Positions 19,693 through 58,830 are shown, counted from the stretch's first letter. The stretch is 64,000 bases of DNA from Notospermus geniculatus (GCA_002633025.1 NMRB01000420.1:128058-192057), one strand, 5' to 3'. The notes: generated by a model from the sequence alone, not told the origin. Made by a program: numbers and translations.

Positions 19693-19981
19693 CGATTATG
19701 AACCTTATTCACGTGATGTTTTCCACTACTGGTGGCCAAATATCGCCATTCATGGTATCACATCTGTTCTTGGGAGTTTAGGTCCTCGCCATTGTCTAAA
19801 TTGCGTGATACTGGATGGGATACCTGTCCCATCTTATTGGTAATGTCTCATAGCTGTGGGGGAGGGGGTCCAAAGCAACATAGAAGCAAGGCATATGAGG
19901 TGGGTCGATGCATCCATGTGTTTTATTTGTTTTACTTCGTAATCGTACATCATGTTACCCGCCTCCCATCAATGGAACCTC

Positions 19982-20076
19982 CATCCTCCCACAGCAGGAG
20001 TTTTTACTCGCTCCTCTTCATCCGCTTGTGGAGTGTATGAAGAGGAACGAGACCAAAGCCCTGCTGTGGGAGGATG
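19982..20076. mobile_element. Short hairpin element, CATCCTCCCACAGCAG ends (member 1)
   Basis: CATCCTCCCACAGCAGG and CCTGCTGTGGGAGGATG form inverted ends around TCGCTCCTCTTCAT ... ATGAAGAGGAACGA, a nearly continuous hairpin of about 95 bp. Other members are at 34058-34114 and 60010-60105. Confidence 0.65.
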
Positions 20077-20314
20077 TGAAACCTCAGGTCTCCTCCTGGC
20101 GCATCTGGGTCATGTGCGGCAGGGGCTTTCTTGCAACACTTCCTCCACGGAGTCCCTATGTTGGACATTCAAATTAACTCTACATTTACATACCGGTACT
20201 ACAGTAAGGTAGAATTCATCTATATTTGGAGATGAATATTACAACTAGAAGGCCTAAATCTGAAAATGAACACAGACCTGTGTGCTTAGAATGTACTTGC
20301 AGCTTATTTTTATA

Positions 20315-20320
20315 AATAAA
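20315..20320 (+). terminator. DNAJC9 poly(A) signal
   Basis: AATAAA about 620 bp after the DNAJC9 stop codon, in an AT-rich context (TATAAATAAAACC). It is the first canonical plus-strand signal found after the gene. Confidence 0.5.
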
Positions 20321-21126
20321 ACCATTTATTTACGTGTACCCCTTGTTGTGTTATTCCTTCATGGTTTGGTCCAGTTTTCATTGTACATGTAGTAGAATTA
20401 ACCATCATCCATGTCCTCAAATATTGCCCTCGATATCCTTTGTCCTCAAATATCACAAATAATTGTTCTGTATGTTGGGTTTTGACATAAGGTGCAATTT
20501 TACTTCTTTTACCCTTCAACTGAATGTGGCAATTTCATCAACAAAAAAATCTATGATTCTGAAATTAACATGGTTACCAGTATTCATTGGAATGAATTGG
20601 GAGTTTTCTAATGTGTACCTTTATTATGTGGACCAAATGAATTTTCATACTTTTTGACAAATTTTCAATTTGACAGTATGTGACCTTGAGAGTGAAGGGG
20701 TTAAAATGGCAGTTTGGAAAAGATTTGCCGGTTTTGCTTGTTACTTTGGTGTACCAAATTCGTCCAAGGACTGTTAGTCAACATGCTAATTGGACCATGG
20801 AGTTGTGGACCAAGTCACCAATTATCTCTACATATTAGTTTATTTTCCTTCAGTTTATTTCAACAACATGAAATATCAACAGATGTGACTTATTGAGCCC
20901 TGGATAACTCCCTTGAGCATTATGTGGGCAGCTGGTAAAATTAGGCTGTGACGTAAGAGTTTATTTGGGTGCATTTTGCCAGCACCTTGACAATGTTCAC
21001 GTGGTTTCCACAGCGGAGGGGTGCTGACGGAACAGCCCCTCATTTGCATAAGCAAAATGTTCTCTGTAAATGGCGCTCTCGCTGCAACATGAGGGCCAAA
21101 ATAGTGGCGATTTCCAGCTAAGTAGG

Positions 21127-21162
21127 ATGATGTCGGCTGCAACCAGCCACCGTGACCAACAG
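21127..21162 (+). CDS. MEIOC: Possible first coding exon of MEIOC (12 codons)
   Basis: ATG at 21127 opens MMSAATSHRDQQ and ends at CAG|GTTAGT (donor at 21163), phase 0. That is the phase needed by the first well-supported MEIOC exon at 31526. With it the protein would be 930 aa, close to the roughly 950 aa of vertebrate MEIOC. Nothing else in the 10-kb interval looked better. The evidence is only phase, donor quality and length, so this is a weak call. Confidence 0.28.
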
Positions 21163-24100
21163 GTTAGTTATTTCCGATTTCATATGTCGAATTCCGAACG
21201 TTGTTAGTGTGCCAATTTACAGAAAACGATCTTTCTTTCTCCTTGGTTTCCCAATGTTTTCATCTGTTGATTTTGATCACATGCTTGCCCCATGCTTCTG
21301 CGTTGTGCTGTGTACATTCCATAAACATTGGCTTCATGGCCAATCTGGACCATATTTCTTGCATTTTCCCAGTACCATGATGGCTTATAAGAAAGCTAGA
21401 ATTGTTTTTCAGGTGTTACACGACTTCCCAATCAATCAGACTGATAATTACTGCGCAATTAGCCATTTCCCAACAATGGATTTGGCAGCGTTTTTCTTCA
21501 CTTCTCAGTTCATATTTTGCAAAAATGGCGCCCCGTTTGTGAATATCACGACGCATTTTAGTTCACATTTCTAACCTTGAGGAACCAGTTCCTGCCCCAA
21601 AGTTTACATTTTCAGACGCTATGCCCAAATATTCAGTGATTATGACCTCCACACACCTCGAGTGTGGAGGACATATTGATTTCGCAGGATTTCTTTCTTT
21701 CCAAGGATCTCTCCAATTTTCGGAGGTTTATTTCGCGTTTTGCAAAAACTACCGAATGGATCCCGCTGAAACTTGCTCACGACCTGTAAAAATATATTCC
21801 CCATCGGCCAGTGATTGGACTTGAACTTTCTCGCATTATTAACCGAGTTTGGGGCCGTTTTTGTTGAAAATTTTCCGGCTCGTTCATGCTCTCGGCCGCC
21901 ATCAACAATCGCGTGACGTCACCAACGCAGAACAACGTCACGCTGGCTTGGCGCGCTACACAGCACGTGCTCATTGATTATGTTGATTTACGGTGTTCTA
22001 TCGTTCACGCTGCCTCCCGCCTGCTTCTGCTTTTATGCAGTGTACAAAGTTTAGTTCCACGATTTGTCCGATACGAGCGCTGTGTTTTGCGTGGTCGCGT
22101 CGATTTTTCGTAGGGGTGGGCAGCCGCTCCTGCGTTCACGTGTTCAGCTGAGTTTTTCCCCGTGAGTTTACATGCTAGAAATATGGATGTTTTCCGTTGC
22201 TATATTCGACAAACTGTAATTTTTTCATCTGACGTACAATAAATCTCTGTTAGCAAGGAATAAACTGAGGCCAGACGCGAACTGTCTGAGATGCTTCTCT
22301 CCCCCGAACAAATAGTCCGATCTGACGTTCCTCGTGTGGCGCTTGCGATGACGTCATTTCAATGGAGGCAGGCGATCGGCGGAAATGGCATTTTTGTCAA
22401 TTGCAACGACTTAACTGCGGTGAAACATAATGACACTTACATAATAAGATACCGGCTAGAAAGACAAGTCGATTGACGTATGTTTCATCAAAATCGGCCC
22501 AGGCATTTCGGAGCTAGGCTATCGTTGATAAACCTCGCGCCATTCGTTCAGAACATGCAGTGCAGAAGAAGCATGGAAGTGGAATGCGGCATGGTGGTTG
22601 GCACGGGCATGTCTGGCTGGAGTGGAGGTCATCAAATTCGCTATTCAGCGAATTTCACATTTCTAGTTTTATTCATATTTTATTTGTGTTGTGTATCGGA
22701 TACGGTGGGGAACACTCTCAAAGTTGATTGACCTGCTGACGTATGGAATGGAAGCCACCAAGAAAACACAGCGTTGCACGCGCTTGTTGCGTCACAACTT
22801 CCAGCTGGGCAGCATTTTAGGGTTGATACGTAAAATATCCCCCTTCATACCAATCATTTTCGATAACATTTGCTTGACATGTGTTCCAGTCGTTACAAGA
22901 ATCTCCTCGACGCTAAAATCTGGTAGTTTGGGCATTGTTTTGGTGAAACTTAGCATAAATTATGTGAGGAGCTTTGTGTGTTTTCCTATGTCAGCTGGGT
23001 GCTAAAAATAGCACAGGTTTATGTAGGCAATGGTTGTGTATCATGACAACTGTTGTCTGGCTTGTAATATCTGTGTCAGTTTCACTGGGTCAGTGGGCCT
23101 TTTGGCTATGGGCCTATGGCTATGTCATCAGAAGTTCGGAATTGTCTGTTTTGAATTGAATGAATGGTATCTTTGGGTAATCATAATAAATATTGTGAAA
23201 TGTAAATGCTCATACATGTCATAGGCCTTAGTCTATCTAATCTGGAGAGAAAAGGTGAGAGGGTTCATTTCATATGACCTTTCCAAACTTGTCTTGGCCT
23301 TGGACTTGAAAATGGACTTATGGAGGTTTATAATATAGATGAATATTTAATGATAATCTTTTCCTCAGTGTTGAAATTCTGAAAGTGGAAAATGAAATTC
23401 ACAAGGCTATGATTTATGAAGGGAAAAACTCTTTGTCTTTTCGCGGCCCAAGTCTGGCCACAAGCCACGCTGCCAAACTTCTGGCGACCCCACTGTAAGT
23501 TCACAGGAATATGCTGCATGCCAAGGATATTGTTCATCATTTGGACCAGCAGATGGCTCTGCTTTTCATATGGGCCCATTCATTAGTTCAGTGCCTGTGA
23601 ACTTTGCTACAGTACACCAGAGCTCTCCAGTCCAAATGCGCCAACACTACTGTCTGTAGGGAAAAAAAGCAGCGGAACTCGCATTCAACCTCCAACATGA
23701 TGCTTTATAAACGTCCCAGTTATTTATCCATACTATCTGTGGCGCATTGTCTGAGAGGAAAAAGAAGACCTGTTCATGATTTGATAACTCAATAACACAC
23801 CTTATACTGAACCTACACTCTTTTTTTCTTTGGGCATGCCATTTATTTCTTCTGGGAGTTCTTCATACTCCGGCATTTCTGGTGAATGTAACGAATCCTT
23901 TGGAATGAAGTTCTTTTATTCTTTTTGCTGTAGCAGTCATGGCATTTTTGCTCAAAGCAGGGACCGAATTCCAAGATGTTTTACGGTCATCTGACATGAA
24001 GAATAGGAGGCAAAAAATGATATTTTTATCAGCCTATTAATTTTGTCTCGTTGTGTTGTCGTGCACATATTGCAGGGTAAATGGCAAGACGTCCTCATGT

Positions 24101-26781
24101 CATATTAAAATGTACTGTTGACGGAAAGAAGGCGTTACCGATCTTGTTACAACTTACATACAAGTCCAAGCGATGAGTTTGGGAACCAATCATTGGGCCA
24201 TGTGGGCTGTATGCGGACTTCACTGCTGATAAAAAAAGAGAGACTGCTAATTCCAAATTAAAACACCAGTTCTAAGTATCAAACGATTTTACCTCTAGAC
24301 TTGGCTCACTCTAATTGCAAATAGGTCAGCATTGGTAAACTTGTGCCAAGACAAGACCCCCCTATGGCATCTTCCATTGAGGTTAGTGGTTTGTTATTGA
24401 GTTCCCTCTGTTGGATTATTCTCTTCAGTTTGAACTTTCGTAGTTTGGTGCTGGTTGGTGAGCGAGATTATCATTTTGTACAGGAAATCATGTGTACATA
24501 GTTTCGGTTTAAAAAGCCTTCCGTTTTCTATCATTAGAGGAATCTGCTAAAAATTTTGGTACCAGTAGGTATTGTGCTAGTGCAGTTCTAGAAGAAGAAG
24601 TGCACCGTGATTGTTGAGTTCGATATTTGGCCGAGGAGCTGTGATCACATGACTGTATTGCTGCGTCATCGTCGCATTATGGGTCAACACTGTTTTCATC
24701 GCACTAGCTTTGCTCTTTGAAGTGCCATCTAATAATACTTTACAGAACTCTTAAAACCAGACCCAAAAGTTTGCCACGGGTTGTTCGGGCTTTGAAGTGA
24801 TGTAGAAAAACCTACTCCACCCAGGGTCAAGCATTTTTGCTGTTTTTCACTGATTTCATGAGAGGATCTGATTATAATACTGTCTGTCATTCTGTGGGCT
24901 GTTTCTCAAATTGAATTGCTCTGTTCTTACCGGCATACCTCACCCTGCACTGAAAGATGAGTCGGGGGTTTATAAGGAGTTGTCCCTGTCTGTCAGTAAC
25001 AGCCTAATGGAATGGAAGGACAAGGTCTTCCCCAAGTGCAGGCAAGTAATTTGTCAGTTCCTGTGTTGCAGGACAACTCATCCGTTGTATCATGTCAGAC
25101 AACTAAACCGAGGGACCAGGCCAAGGGAGTGACCGGTACTTGGCCTGCTGGCAACAAAGCTGAAATAGCGACCGCTGTGAATGGTTCTCCTGACTTTGCA
25201 TTCTTTATTTTCCAAAATGTTGCTCAGTTTCTTTCAATTCCAAACTGTTTTCAAACGACGTTTGTCTGTGCCTTCTGTCTGTCATTTGCAAAAAAAGCTG
25301 TTTCCTCAGGACAGCAAACCTGAACATTATAAGGCTATCACCTGTTGCTTGTTTCATTTGAATCATGTTTATGATCTTCTATGTTGATGATCATCTGATG
25401 CGGTAGGATTCATGGTTTATTTTGATCATAAAATAACCTCCAGGCCGATCAATCTTCCATGAAAATTCGTATGTGGTTGTTCAGTGTATTGTAACGTGAT
25501 ACCTGGAAACATTGGGTAGAAATATCAACAGCTGTTCCTTGGGTAACTGCACAATAAATGTCATCAAAATGATGGATTTTCTATTTAAATCTGATAATTC
25601 TTAATGTCATGGATATGTCGTGTCTTGTAAATGTGAGTTGAGCTTCCTAGTCATCGATTTTCAATATCACCTGTCACTTGTTGATGTGCCCTGAGGGAAA
25701 CGTGATTTCAAAGAAACTTGGTGGCAGAATTTCGTGTGGTTGGCGGCGATAGCTCGTGTGGTCATCGGTTGGAACTAATGTAACACGTGTTGTTCTTGAA
25801 ATTCATGCTTTTGAGAACACAAGGATCAAAAGATGTTGAGGGGTGTGTGGGCCTGCTTGTGTCAACTGACGCAAAGATGATGTAACAAAAAGTCCAAATC
25901 AGATTCTCTAGGTGTAATATACAAGAAGAACTGAAAGAAAACTGAGAGCTAGAGAGTGCCAAATACCGGACATTTTTGGTCGGCAGACAACAGCGTGGGA
26001 CTTTTCTGCCATCAGAGGCCACCATGGTCCTTAGGACAATCACATTCGTCTAGGCCACGGCCTGACGTCATTGTGGATGTGACGTGGTGTGTATTTCTTC
26101 TCTGTGACGTCTGATAACAGCAAACTGTGGTGGCCTCTAAAGGCCAGTAAAAGTCTCCCATTTAATGCACAGCAGGAGGAAACCAGAGTGCCCAGAGAAA
26201 AGTGATAAAAACCTCACGCCAGATTGGTGTGGCAAGAAATGTCACTCACAATGATGATTGATGACATGATGTCAGACAGTCAGTTTCACTCAATATCTGC
26301 TTGTAGTTGTAAGTTGTACTAGTAAATCATGGATCCATAACATCACCACACAAAAACGAAACCAATCAATCTATTGACTGACGATTTTGTTGTAACCTGG
26401 TCGATTCAATTTCACAGGTGAACCATCTGTAATTGTTCAAATAATTATCTCCTCACTTGTGTTCCACGCATGCCAGGGGTTGATTTGGGCCTGGAGTGAA
26501 AGTTGGACCCCACAAGAACATGATTGATGCCTCTGTAGTTGAGGAATGTCCCTTTGAAAATCATCGTTTTGATCGATGTTATGGTTGCATCTTGACTACC
26601 AAGGGTTGTGACATCATTACGCCCTCCGACTACGCTCAATCATGTCAATGGACTCTTATACGTATCCAATAAACATTGGGTACCAGGATGTGTTGCATTT
26701 GTGTGCGTAAACTCTGACCGTGATTCAGATTGTTTATCAAAACAATCGCAGGGACACTAGGCTTCTCATCTGAGACTTAGA

Positions 26782-26919
26782 GCCATATTCAAAAAGGGTG
26801 ATCATCGCGTGATTAAGACTAGACGCAGGTAACTTCCCACTAAATGCACACACTTCCACCATGCATTTGATGAAGTTACACGCGTCTACATAAGTCTTAC
26901 ACCCTTTTTGAATACGGCC
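26782..26919. mobile_element. MITE, ends GCCATATTCAAAAAGGGTG
   Basis: GCCATATTCAAAAAGGGTG (26782) mirrors CACCCTTTTTGAATACGGC (to 26919), about 138 bp. Inner words TAAGACTAGACGC and GCGTCTACATAAGTCTTA also pair, so most of the element folds on itself. Confidence 0.65.
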
Positions 26920-28787
26920 CTTGATGTTTCGAAGAAGAACACAAACTTTTTTCCCTTTCTTCCGTAATGAAAGCCTCATAAGTGTCAGTTTCATCTGTCT
27001 CCACACTCAAAATAACTTGTTCAAGGTGCGCACACCGACGAGTCATTCAACATGAAAATGTTCCTTATTCGTCTGCCTTATTGCCAATTATCTGGTCATC
27101 TTTCTCTAATCAGCCAAGCAAATCCACAGGCTGAAATATGATCCTCGGTCTCTTCAACTTTTTTCTGCAGCAGCTTCCAAGTTATTTGCCTGCAGTTAGT
27201 TCTGTTGGCAGGTTGATAAAACCTTCAGCTCATGTAATCCTAACCAATCATTGCCACCTATTGAGTGTTTTTTTCGTGGCCGTCAGTGCCAACCTTGTTC
27301 CCTGGTTGGGGCATTGTCAGGTGTCATGTCATCCCTTGGGCTTCTTCTCTTTGGGATTCTGCATGAGGTACTATCCTCCGTAGCACATCCTCTCAAAACA
27401 GGGTCACTCAGACACATCTCCTACGTCGCACCTCTTCTGAAATGTCTTGAGTCTCAGGATGCCATAGCAGTGCTTTGGACTCACTCCTCTTCATCCCCTT
27501 TTAAAGTGTAGGTAAACCCCTGACATGCCTGATGTGGGAGAATGCCTTGTGTTCACTGCCCTGTGACGCAGGGTTCCCCTGTGGTGATGGTAAAAAAATT
27601 TCTGACACTTGAGCCCAACTGTGCATCTACCCCATCCACATGAAAATCGGATTGCTTGGACATGGTCGAGTGGCTCAGGGTGATGTCCGTTACATTACAC
27701 CATTATAAGTGAGCGCTGAATAAGCTACGACTAGAGTTTCCCGTAATGGTTTCTGGAGAGGCTTGGGTAAATGTGAAGTCGGCTGATCTTGCTAATCTGC
27801 AGTGACTGTGTGGATAACAGACTAGAAACCTTAAACCTATATTATCACACTGACATTTCAATCACTGATGGTTCTCTACATCAAGAAGTGTTGTGCGTTT
27901 TGATTTGTGCGACTCTCATTCAACCTGCTGCATTGCTATTACAGTCAAGGTGGAGATGTGCCCCCTGAAAGCCCAGTTTGACACAATAGAGAAGCTTAGA
28001 TGCTGACCTATCTGATCTGTCCCTTGATGATGGTCCCCAAGGTCATGAACTGAAGTGCCCCTGGCCGTGTTACCCTCATTGTCCTGTACCCCTCATTCTT
28101 TGTCGTGTGCTATCTTTGGCAATATGGTTGGAGTTCTGGTATGGTACCTTTGTTTGTGTTAGGATATCACATCATTTCCCCGTGCATATGGGCCATTTTC
28201 AGGAAAATGTACAAACTACGGTAAAGACACAATTCAATTTTTTTTCACCCAATTTGTATCCAGGAAGGCCAATAAAGTACACATAGGATCTACAAAGGCT
28301 GATACTGAACCAGCAACGCTAGATTCTGAGAAGTTTTAAAAAAAATGGTATCTGAAGTTTGGGTGTTGCGTCTTTACCGTTAACCTCATACTAGTTACCA
28401 TTATGTAGTTGACGGTAAAGACATAACAGTAAAGACCATGCTTGTTGAGGATGACGGAAGAGACATTATGGTAAAGACTGAAATAAAAATGCAGTTAAAT
28501 TCAAAATAAATCTTCATTTATCAAAAATAACATTACTGAACAGTTTTTTAGCAGCATAAAAACTTAGAATATAAAACACGCAAACTAAAATGTGTACATG
28601 TAGGGCTTCAAAGTGGATCCAACAGGTCTGGCTTCTATAAAAGGATGTAAANCTGTTACTGCGAGTGTGAGCACCTAAAAAAGATGCTGTGATGGCGTCA
28701 TCGTGGTCACTTTTTTTCAAGGACATTCGAGAAGCCATGAGGAGGTTCTCAGGGGTTGTTGATCGTGGTTGCTTTCTTGGCGGAGTC

Positions 28788-28989
28788 GTCTGCCCACAGA
28801 GTCCAGCAGACGCCATCTTCTGTCAAAGTTTTCTTACATCCTATGTTATTGATTGAAAAATATTTGAAGAAAGGTTGTTCCTATCAACCATCTGAAGAAT
28901 GTTTCTTCAAATTCTTTCCAATTTATTTCCATGGCTTTCAGAAAACTTCACCAGAGAAGATGGTGTCTTCTCCAACTGGGGGCACAGAC
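28788..28989. mobile_element. MITE, ends GTCTGCCCACAGAGTCC (member 1)
   Basis: The ends GTCTGCCCACAG and CTGGGGGCACAGAC, and the inner GCCATCTTCTGTCAAAG and CTTCACCAGAGAAGATGG, are inverted. A second member at 60350-60552 has the same order: CCAGCAGACGGCATCTCCTG, then AATATTTGAAGAAATGTTG. Confidence 0.6.
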
Positions 28990-31525
28990 ACTTGGCTCAG
29001 TCCGGTGTTGACCATGCTCATTGTCCGTACCAAAAATGTGTGTCAGCGACTGACTGTAGCTGAATATCTCACTCCAGTCACACATCAGTTGCCAATCGTC
29101 CGTGACCGGCTCCCAAATTCAGGCGAAGCTAATCTGCAATGCTCCGAGTGTCATGCCACTGGTTTGAATAGGGAAAGACCATGACAGGTCATTGTTGGGT
29201 TTATTGCCAAGTGTGTGCTCAACCAGGAAGTATTGTCAGCTAAATATCAATCATATCAATCATATTGGGGAATTACATGTCTTGGACAACAAATATTCAC
29301 ATGGCTGATAATGTGCAAAACAAAGGACACTTCTTTCCTGGACAAATTTCTGTGTCTGACATGTCTGATTCTGTCTGTCAGTGTCTGAATTTTTGGCAAG
29401 GAAGATGATGTCAAAAAGTGCAATGCAGAAGATATTTTATGACCATCCAGTTGTAAAGGGGGGGGGGGATTTTTTGCTTTGTGAAAAGGAAGAGAAGAAT
29501 GGGAAGAGGCCAATACTAAATACCCCCTGTCATGCCTGTCGGTTTCAGAATATCATTCTTGCCCCATCTTCAACTTTGTGGTCTGAATGCCGCAAATTGA
29601 CTTCAGGTCATTCACTGAAAAAATATCATTGAGTCCACTTGGCCGGAGTTCTCTTCATTATTGTTGATGTAATGTCAGGGTTGTTCCATAATAATTATGA
29701 TTTATCTTGTTTTCCGTTTCCATTGCCGCAGTCATTATGGATTTGACCAAACATGATTGAGGGAACCCCGAGTATTCGCTCAATGTTGTATGGTTTGCCA
29801 AATAGACTGGAACCTGTGATGTTATAAACGTAGAGTGCTTATGGACTTCGTCATAGCAATGCGTTTTCTACCGTCCACCCGAGTGCTCCTACTACTGAGT
29901 ACCGGTACTAAAAGTCATTTCTATTGTGTTAGTTTATGGTTTCCCAAAACTGATTGCAACTAGCCTATTATCTGATCCAGTGTTACCTATTTGAGGTGCA
30001 TGACCTCGGGTCAATGCCATGTTGACCCAAGGTCAGCCTTTGAAAAATCAAACTCAATATATGCATGACAGATAAATCAAATGTATGGACACAGGTGTTC
30101 AGTTCGATTAGAGAATTACAGGTGGTGCCACCTATTGTAAATGTACCGATGTAGTGGAAGGGGTAATGAGTGATAGCAGGACTCGAACACATGGACTGAA
30201 ATTCAACTTCATAACCATAGACAGCCAAACCGTTCTTCACGCGAAAACCAAGTGAAAAATCTATTAAATTAAATCCCCTCAGTTGAACTGCTGTCGAATC
30301 AGCAACATATCAAAGACAAAGATATAACTTTGTTTCACTACAATTCTACTTTAGCCTCCAGGTGGTGCTACTGGATTACGAGCAACAAACTTCTCCTCCT
30401 TTCATCGTGAAGCTTTGTCGTAAAGGTCTTGCTCCAGACAAATCGAGCGTCACAACCGTCTTTTTCTTGCGGCGCTCAATAATCTGTGTATGTCACCGAC
30501 GATTATTTCGCGGATGAAAGACAGTGTCATCGCTAGCCTTGGCATGGTCGATAATTAAACACTTCCCTGATTACTCAAACGACGCTGCGGGGAATCACCC
30601 GTCACTTCGACACTCACATCGTACGAGTGATGAGTTTCCGAGGCGGCAATGACCTTGAAGATTAAATTGATTAAATTCGTAGTTTTGATGAATATTCTGG
30701 GTGTGTGCCGATTTGGATATGTAGTGATATCAGGTGGGGTCATTGCCGTTGGTTGTTACGCTCTCTGGCTGCCGTCAGCAAGTTGTAATTGATGGCTGTC
30801 TAATGCTAAACCTAGACTACTCACTACTAATTAACTCTTGTCTCATATTTCTGGTGTATATTAACCCAATAGAGCCCATGCCACCCTAAACCGCCCTGCC
30901 GTGAGCTGCCTAGACCACGCCCACTTTTTGACAAAAATCCCCATCACCTCTTTATAGCCTATTACTGCCGGCAGTGCCACAATCCGCCATGTCTCCAGAC
31001 GCCGATACCGCCATAAACCGCCTTGACTCATTATACTGTTCTCTATTCAGCTTAATGCAGTGGCATTTCATGGTGGTTCAGGGCGGTGGAAGGTACAGAT
31101 GGAAAGTGCAAAAAGTAGGCGGCTCTGTTGGGTTAAGCACAGATCAGGGTCTGCCCAGGGCGGGTGGTACTGGGTGGTACCATCCAGCACTTGGCTGTGC
31201 CACCCAACCCACACGGGTAAAAATTAAAGTTTCCACTCAGCACTGAGCAAAAAAACAGCAACATAAGTATATTAGGTCATATATTGGAATTCATTGAGTT
31301 TATCACCCAATATTTCTGATCAGAACCCTGAAAGGTTGGTTTGGTCATGTTGGCAGTCATGCGTTTTCAACTTTTTGGTGGGGAACTAGTGGGGCTGGGC
31401 CTATTGGATAACAACCTGATGGACAATCCAACCCACTCTGCACCATTCGTAGCTGAAGATTTATAAAAGCTCGGTGATGTTGATTTATTTTTTCCACTCA
31501 ACAGGTCTTCTGTTCTCTTTTTCAG

Positions 31526-57123
<25,598 letters not shown>

Positions 57124-57334
57124 AGGATCTCTGGAGAATTTTTGAACTTTGTGAATTTGTTATTCTCGTGAATGCCTTTTTGACATGTTAGATATTTTGA
57201 TTGATCAATGCAAGCTTGCCATTTGAGTATGAAGATACACAAAAATCTGTGTATTCAGAGATTATGCAGGTTGGCATGTGTGTATTTTCGAACACTGAAT
57301 GCAAATATCACTTGGATTTTATGTGTATTGAATA

Positions 57335-57605
57335 CACTAATACACGACTTGTGTGTGTTTTGTATTGTTCAGCACACAGCTTAGGTGTGTATTGAATACA
57401 CTGGTACACAACTTGTGTGTATTGAATTCGACAATACACAACTTGTGTGTATTGAATTCGCCAATACACGACTTGTGTGTCTATATATACACCAATACAC
57501 GACTTGTATGTGTATTGATATCATCAATGCACAACTTGTGTGTGTATTGAATGCACCAATACACAACTTGTGTATAAATTTAAATGCAATACACAGAATC
57601 TCATG
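57335..57605 (+). repeat. Minisatellite of self-complementary 30-60 bp units in the MEIOC 3' UTR
   Basis: Repeated CAATACACAACTTGTGTGTA / TTGAATTCG(A/C)CAATACACGA units, about eight. Each unit contains the near-palindrome ACACAACTTGTGT, so every repeat can fold. Small insertions such as TATATATACAC change unit length. Confidence 0.85.
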
Positions 57606-57980
57606 TGAGTTATTGAATTCAATTCCGAATACCTACACCACTTTAAATTGGGTTGAATGCAAGAATACACAGATTTTCCTGTGAATTTTCTGCGGCAAAT
57701 TTTTAGAGTTTCTAATGAAAATGTTGAATTTTTCTAGAAGATTGAGTATCGGCGTATTGTGGCTGATTTTCGAAGGATCTATTGATAAGATTAAGTTATA
57801 GAATGCATGTTTTGCCAACTCCGGCCTGTTTCACAAATTTTTAAAACTGTACATTTCTCAAGAACAAACATTCTCTAATCACTGGTAAAATTTTCTAAAC
57901 CTTCAAGAATGTGTATTTGAAAATTTCTTGCCGTTTTCAGAGTGAAACTTGTGAATTGTTTGTGTAATTTTACCATTTAG

Positions 57981-58112
57981 GAAAAGACCAAATTTCCAGA
58001 CAACATAGGAACAACAGAAGAGTTGCCTCCTTCGATGACAGAGTCGACAGAAGAAAGAAGATTTCGCAAGCGGCGATCCTGCGACTGCAATGCTCAACTT
58101 CAAGCAATCTGA
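57981..58112 (+). CDS. Possible alternative terminal exon of MEIOC
   Basis: Acceptor-like TTTTACCATTTAG (57968-57980) precedes 43 open codons (EKTKFPDNIGTTEELPPSMT ... RRFRKRRSCDCN) to TGA at 58110. A second frame is open for 58 codons to TAG at 58154 and could join from a GTAAC site at 57055 inside the last MEIOC exon. Higher GC than flanks. It may be 3' UTR by chance. Confidence 0.22.
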   Translation, partial: EKTKFPDNIGTTEELPPSMTESTEERRFRKRRSCDCNAQLQAI

Positions 58113-58332
58113 TTGGTCCTTCAAGAGAGTATAGGCTCTTCTCTTCGCGACATTAGGAATCCAGGTCTAACGTTTATTTATTTGTCTTGTGAAGTCGAGT
58201 GAACTTTGTCTATATTTGTCCCATTTTGAGGATGATATTGATATATGCTAGATTCGTAGGTTTTTAGCCTTTTCACCCTGTAGTGGACCAACGCTGATTT
58301 TGACCTGACACAGTCAGTACAGTCTGTGTCAG

Positions 58333-58338
58333 AATAAA
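58333..58338 (+). terminator. MEIOC poly(A) signal
   Basis: AATAAA about 1.2 kb after the MEIOC stop, followed by a TG/T-rich stretch. The next canonical signals lie near 60.2 kb. Confidence 0.45.
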
Positions 58339-58572
58339 TGTTACCCAGATTTTCTCATAAAACCATTTCAGAATCCCAGTGGTCAGGGGTGGGGTTGCCA
58401 AGTCTGATATCACAACTCTATTTTGCACTTGTGCCTAGAAACCTGGCTGGCATTGCCTCAGTCCTCGTTTTGTTGATCCTGTACAAAATCTGGTACAAAA
58501 TAGACCAAATTGTAGTTTTCGGTGACTTGACCTCAAATCTGCAGAAATCTGCTGTCAGAGATAGTTGCCCTC

Positions 58573-58830
58573 TCTATAGACGATTTTCGAATTCGCAGAT
58601 ATGTGCACTTCCGCCGAACTCTCAACCCGAACCTCGATCTGAAACTGGCTGACTTGATGCCATCCATGATTCAGCAATGGTCGACTCTGACGCAACGTCG
58701 TCGAAGTCACTATTGTGGGGTTGTCTGCGTCACGTCATTCAGTTTCAGACCGAGGTTGTGGTTGAGATTTCGGCGAAAGTGGGCAGATCTTTGTCATTTA
58801 CGTCAATTTGAGAACGGTCTATCACATGAA
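58573..58830. mobile_element. MITE, inverted member of the 33753-34012 family
   Basis: CTCAACCCGAACCTCGATCT near 58620 and CCGAGGTTGTGGTTGAGATT near 58753 are inverted halves. The outer ends CTATAGACGATTTTCGAATT and AATTTGAGAACGGTCTATC match member 1 reversed. Confidence 0.65.

Larger units (their letters stand above)
19693..21126. other. DNAJC9 3' UTR and DNAJC9-MEIOC spacer
   Basis: No coding exon recognised. It contains the hairpin element 19982-20076, the DNAJC9 poly(A) signal, and AT-rich sequence to about 20.9 kb. A somewhat more CG-containing stretch follows to 21126 and may hold the MEIOC promoter. Confidence 0.45.
21163..31525 (+). other. Putative MEIOC intron 1 / upstream region
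   Basis: About 10 kb without a recognised exon on either strand. It contains the MITEs 26782-26919 and 28788-28989, a G-run (29459-29468), a possible tRNA-like SINE head on the minus strand near 30165-30240 (GGACTCGAACACATGG), and otherwise AT-rich sequence. 21.9-22.5 kb is richer in CpG and contains several ACGTCA words. Confidence 0.4.
57124..58350 (+). other. MEIOC: MEIOC 3' UTR
   Basis: From the MEIOC stop to the first canonical poly(A) signal found (58333). It contains a minisatellite (57335-57605) and a possible alternative terminal exon (57981-58112). Confidence 0.5.

Noticed and set aside
21152-21574. 140-codon plus-strand ORF next to the possible MEIOC first exon
   Set aside because: It spans the putative donor, has no known motif and a low-complexity Phe/His-rich composition typical of AT-rich non-coding DNA.
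28756-29184. 142-codon plus-strand ORF
   Set aside because: It runs through a MITE with a second copy at 60350-60552 in which the frame is not kept.
57353-57684. Repetitive peptides on both strands
   Set aside because: Translation of the 57335-57605 minisatellite; unit length varies and frames are not conserved.
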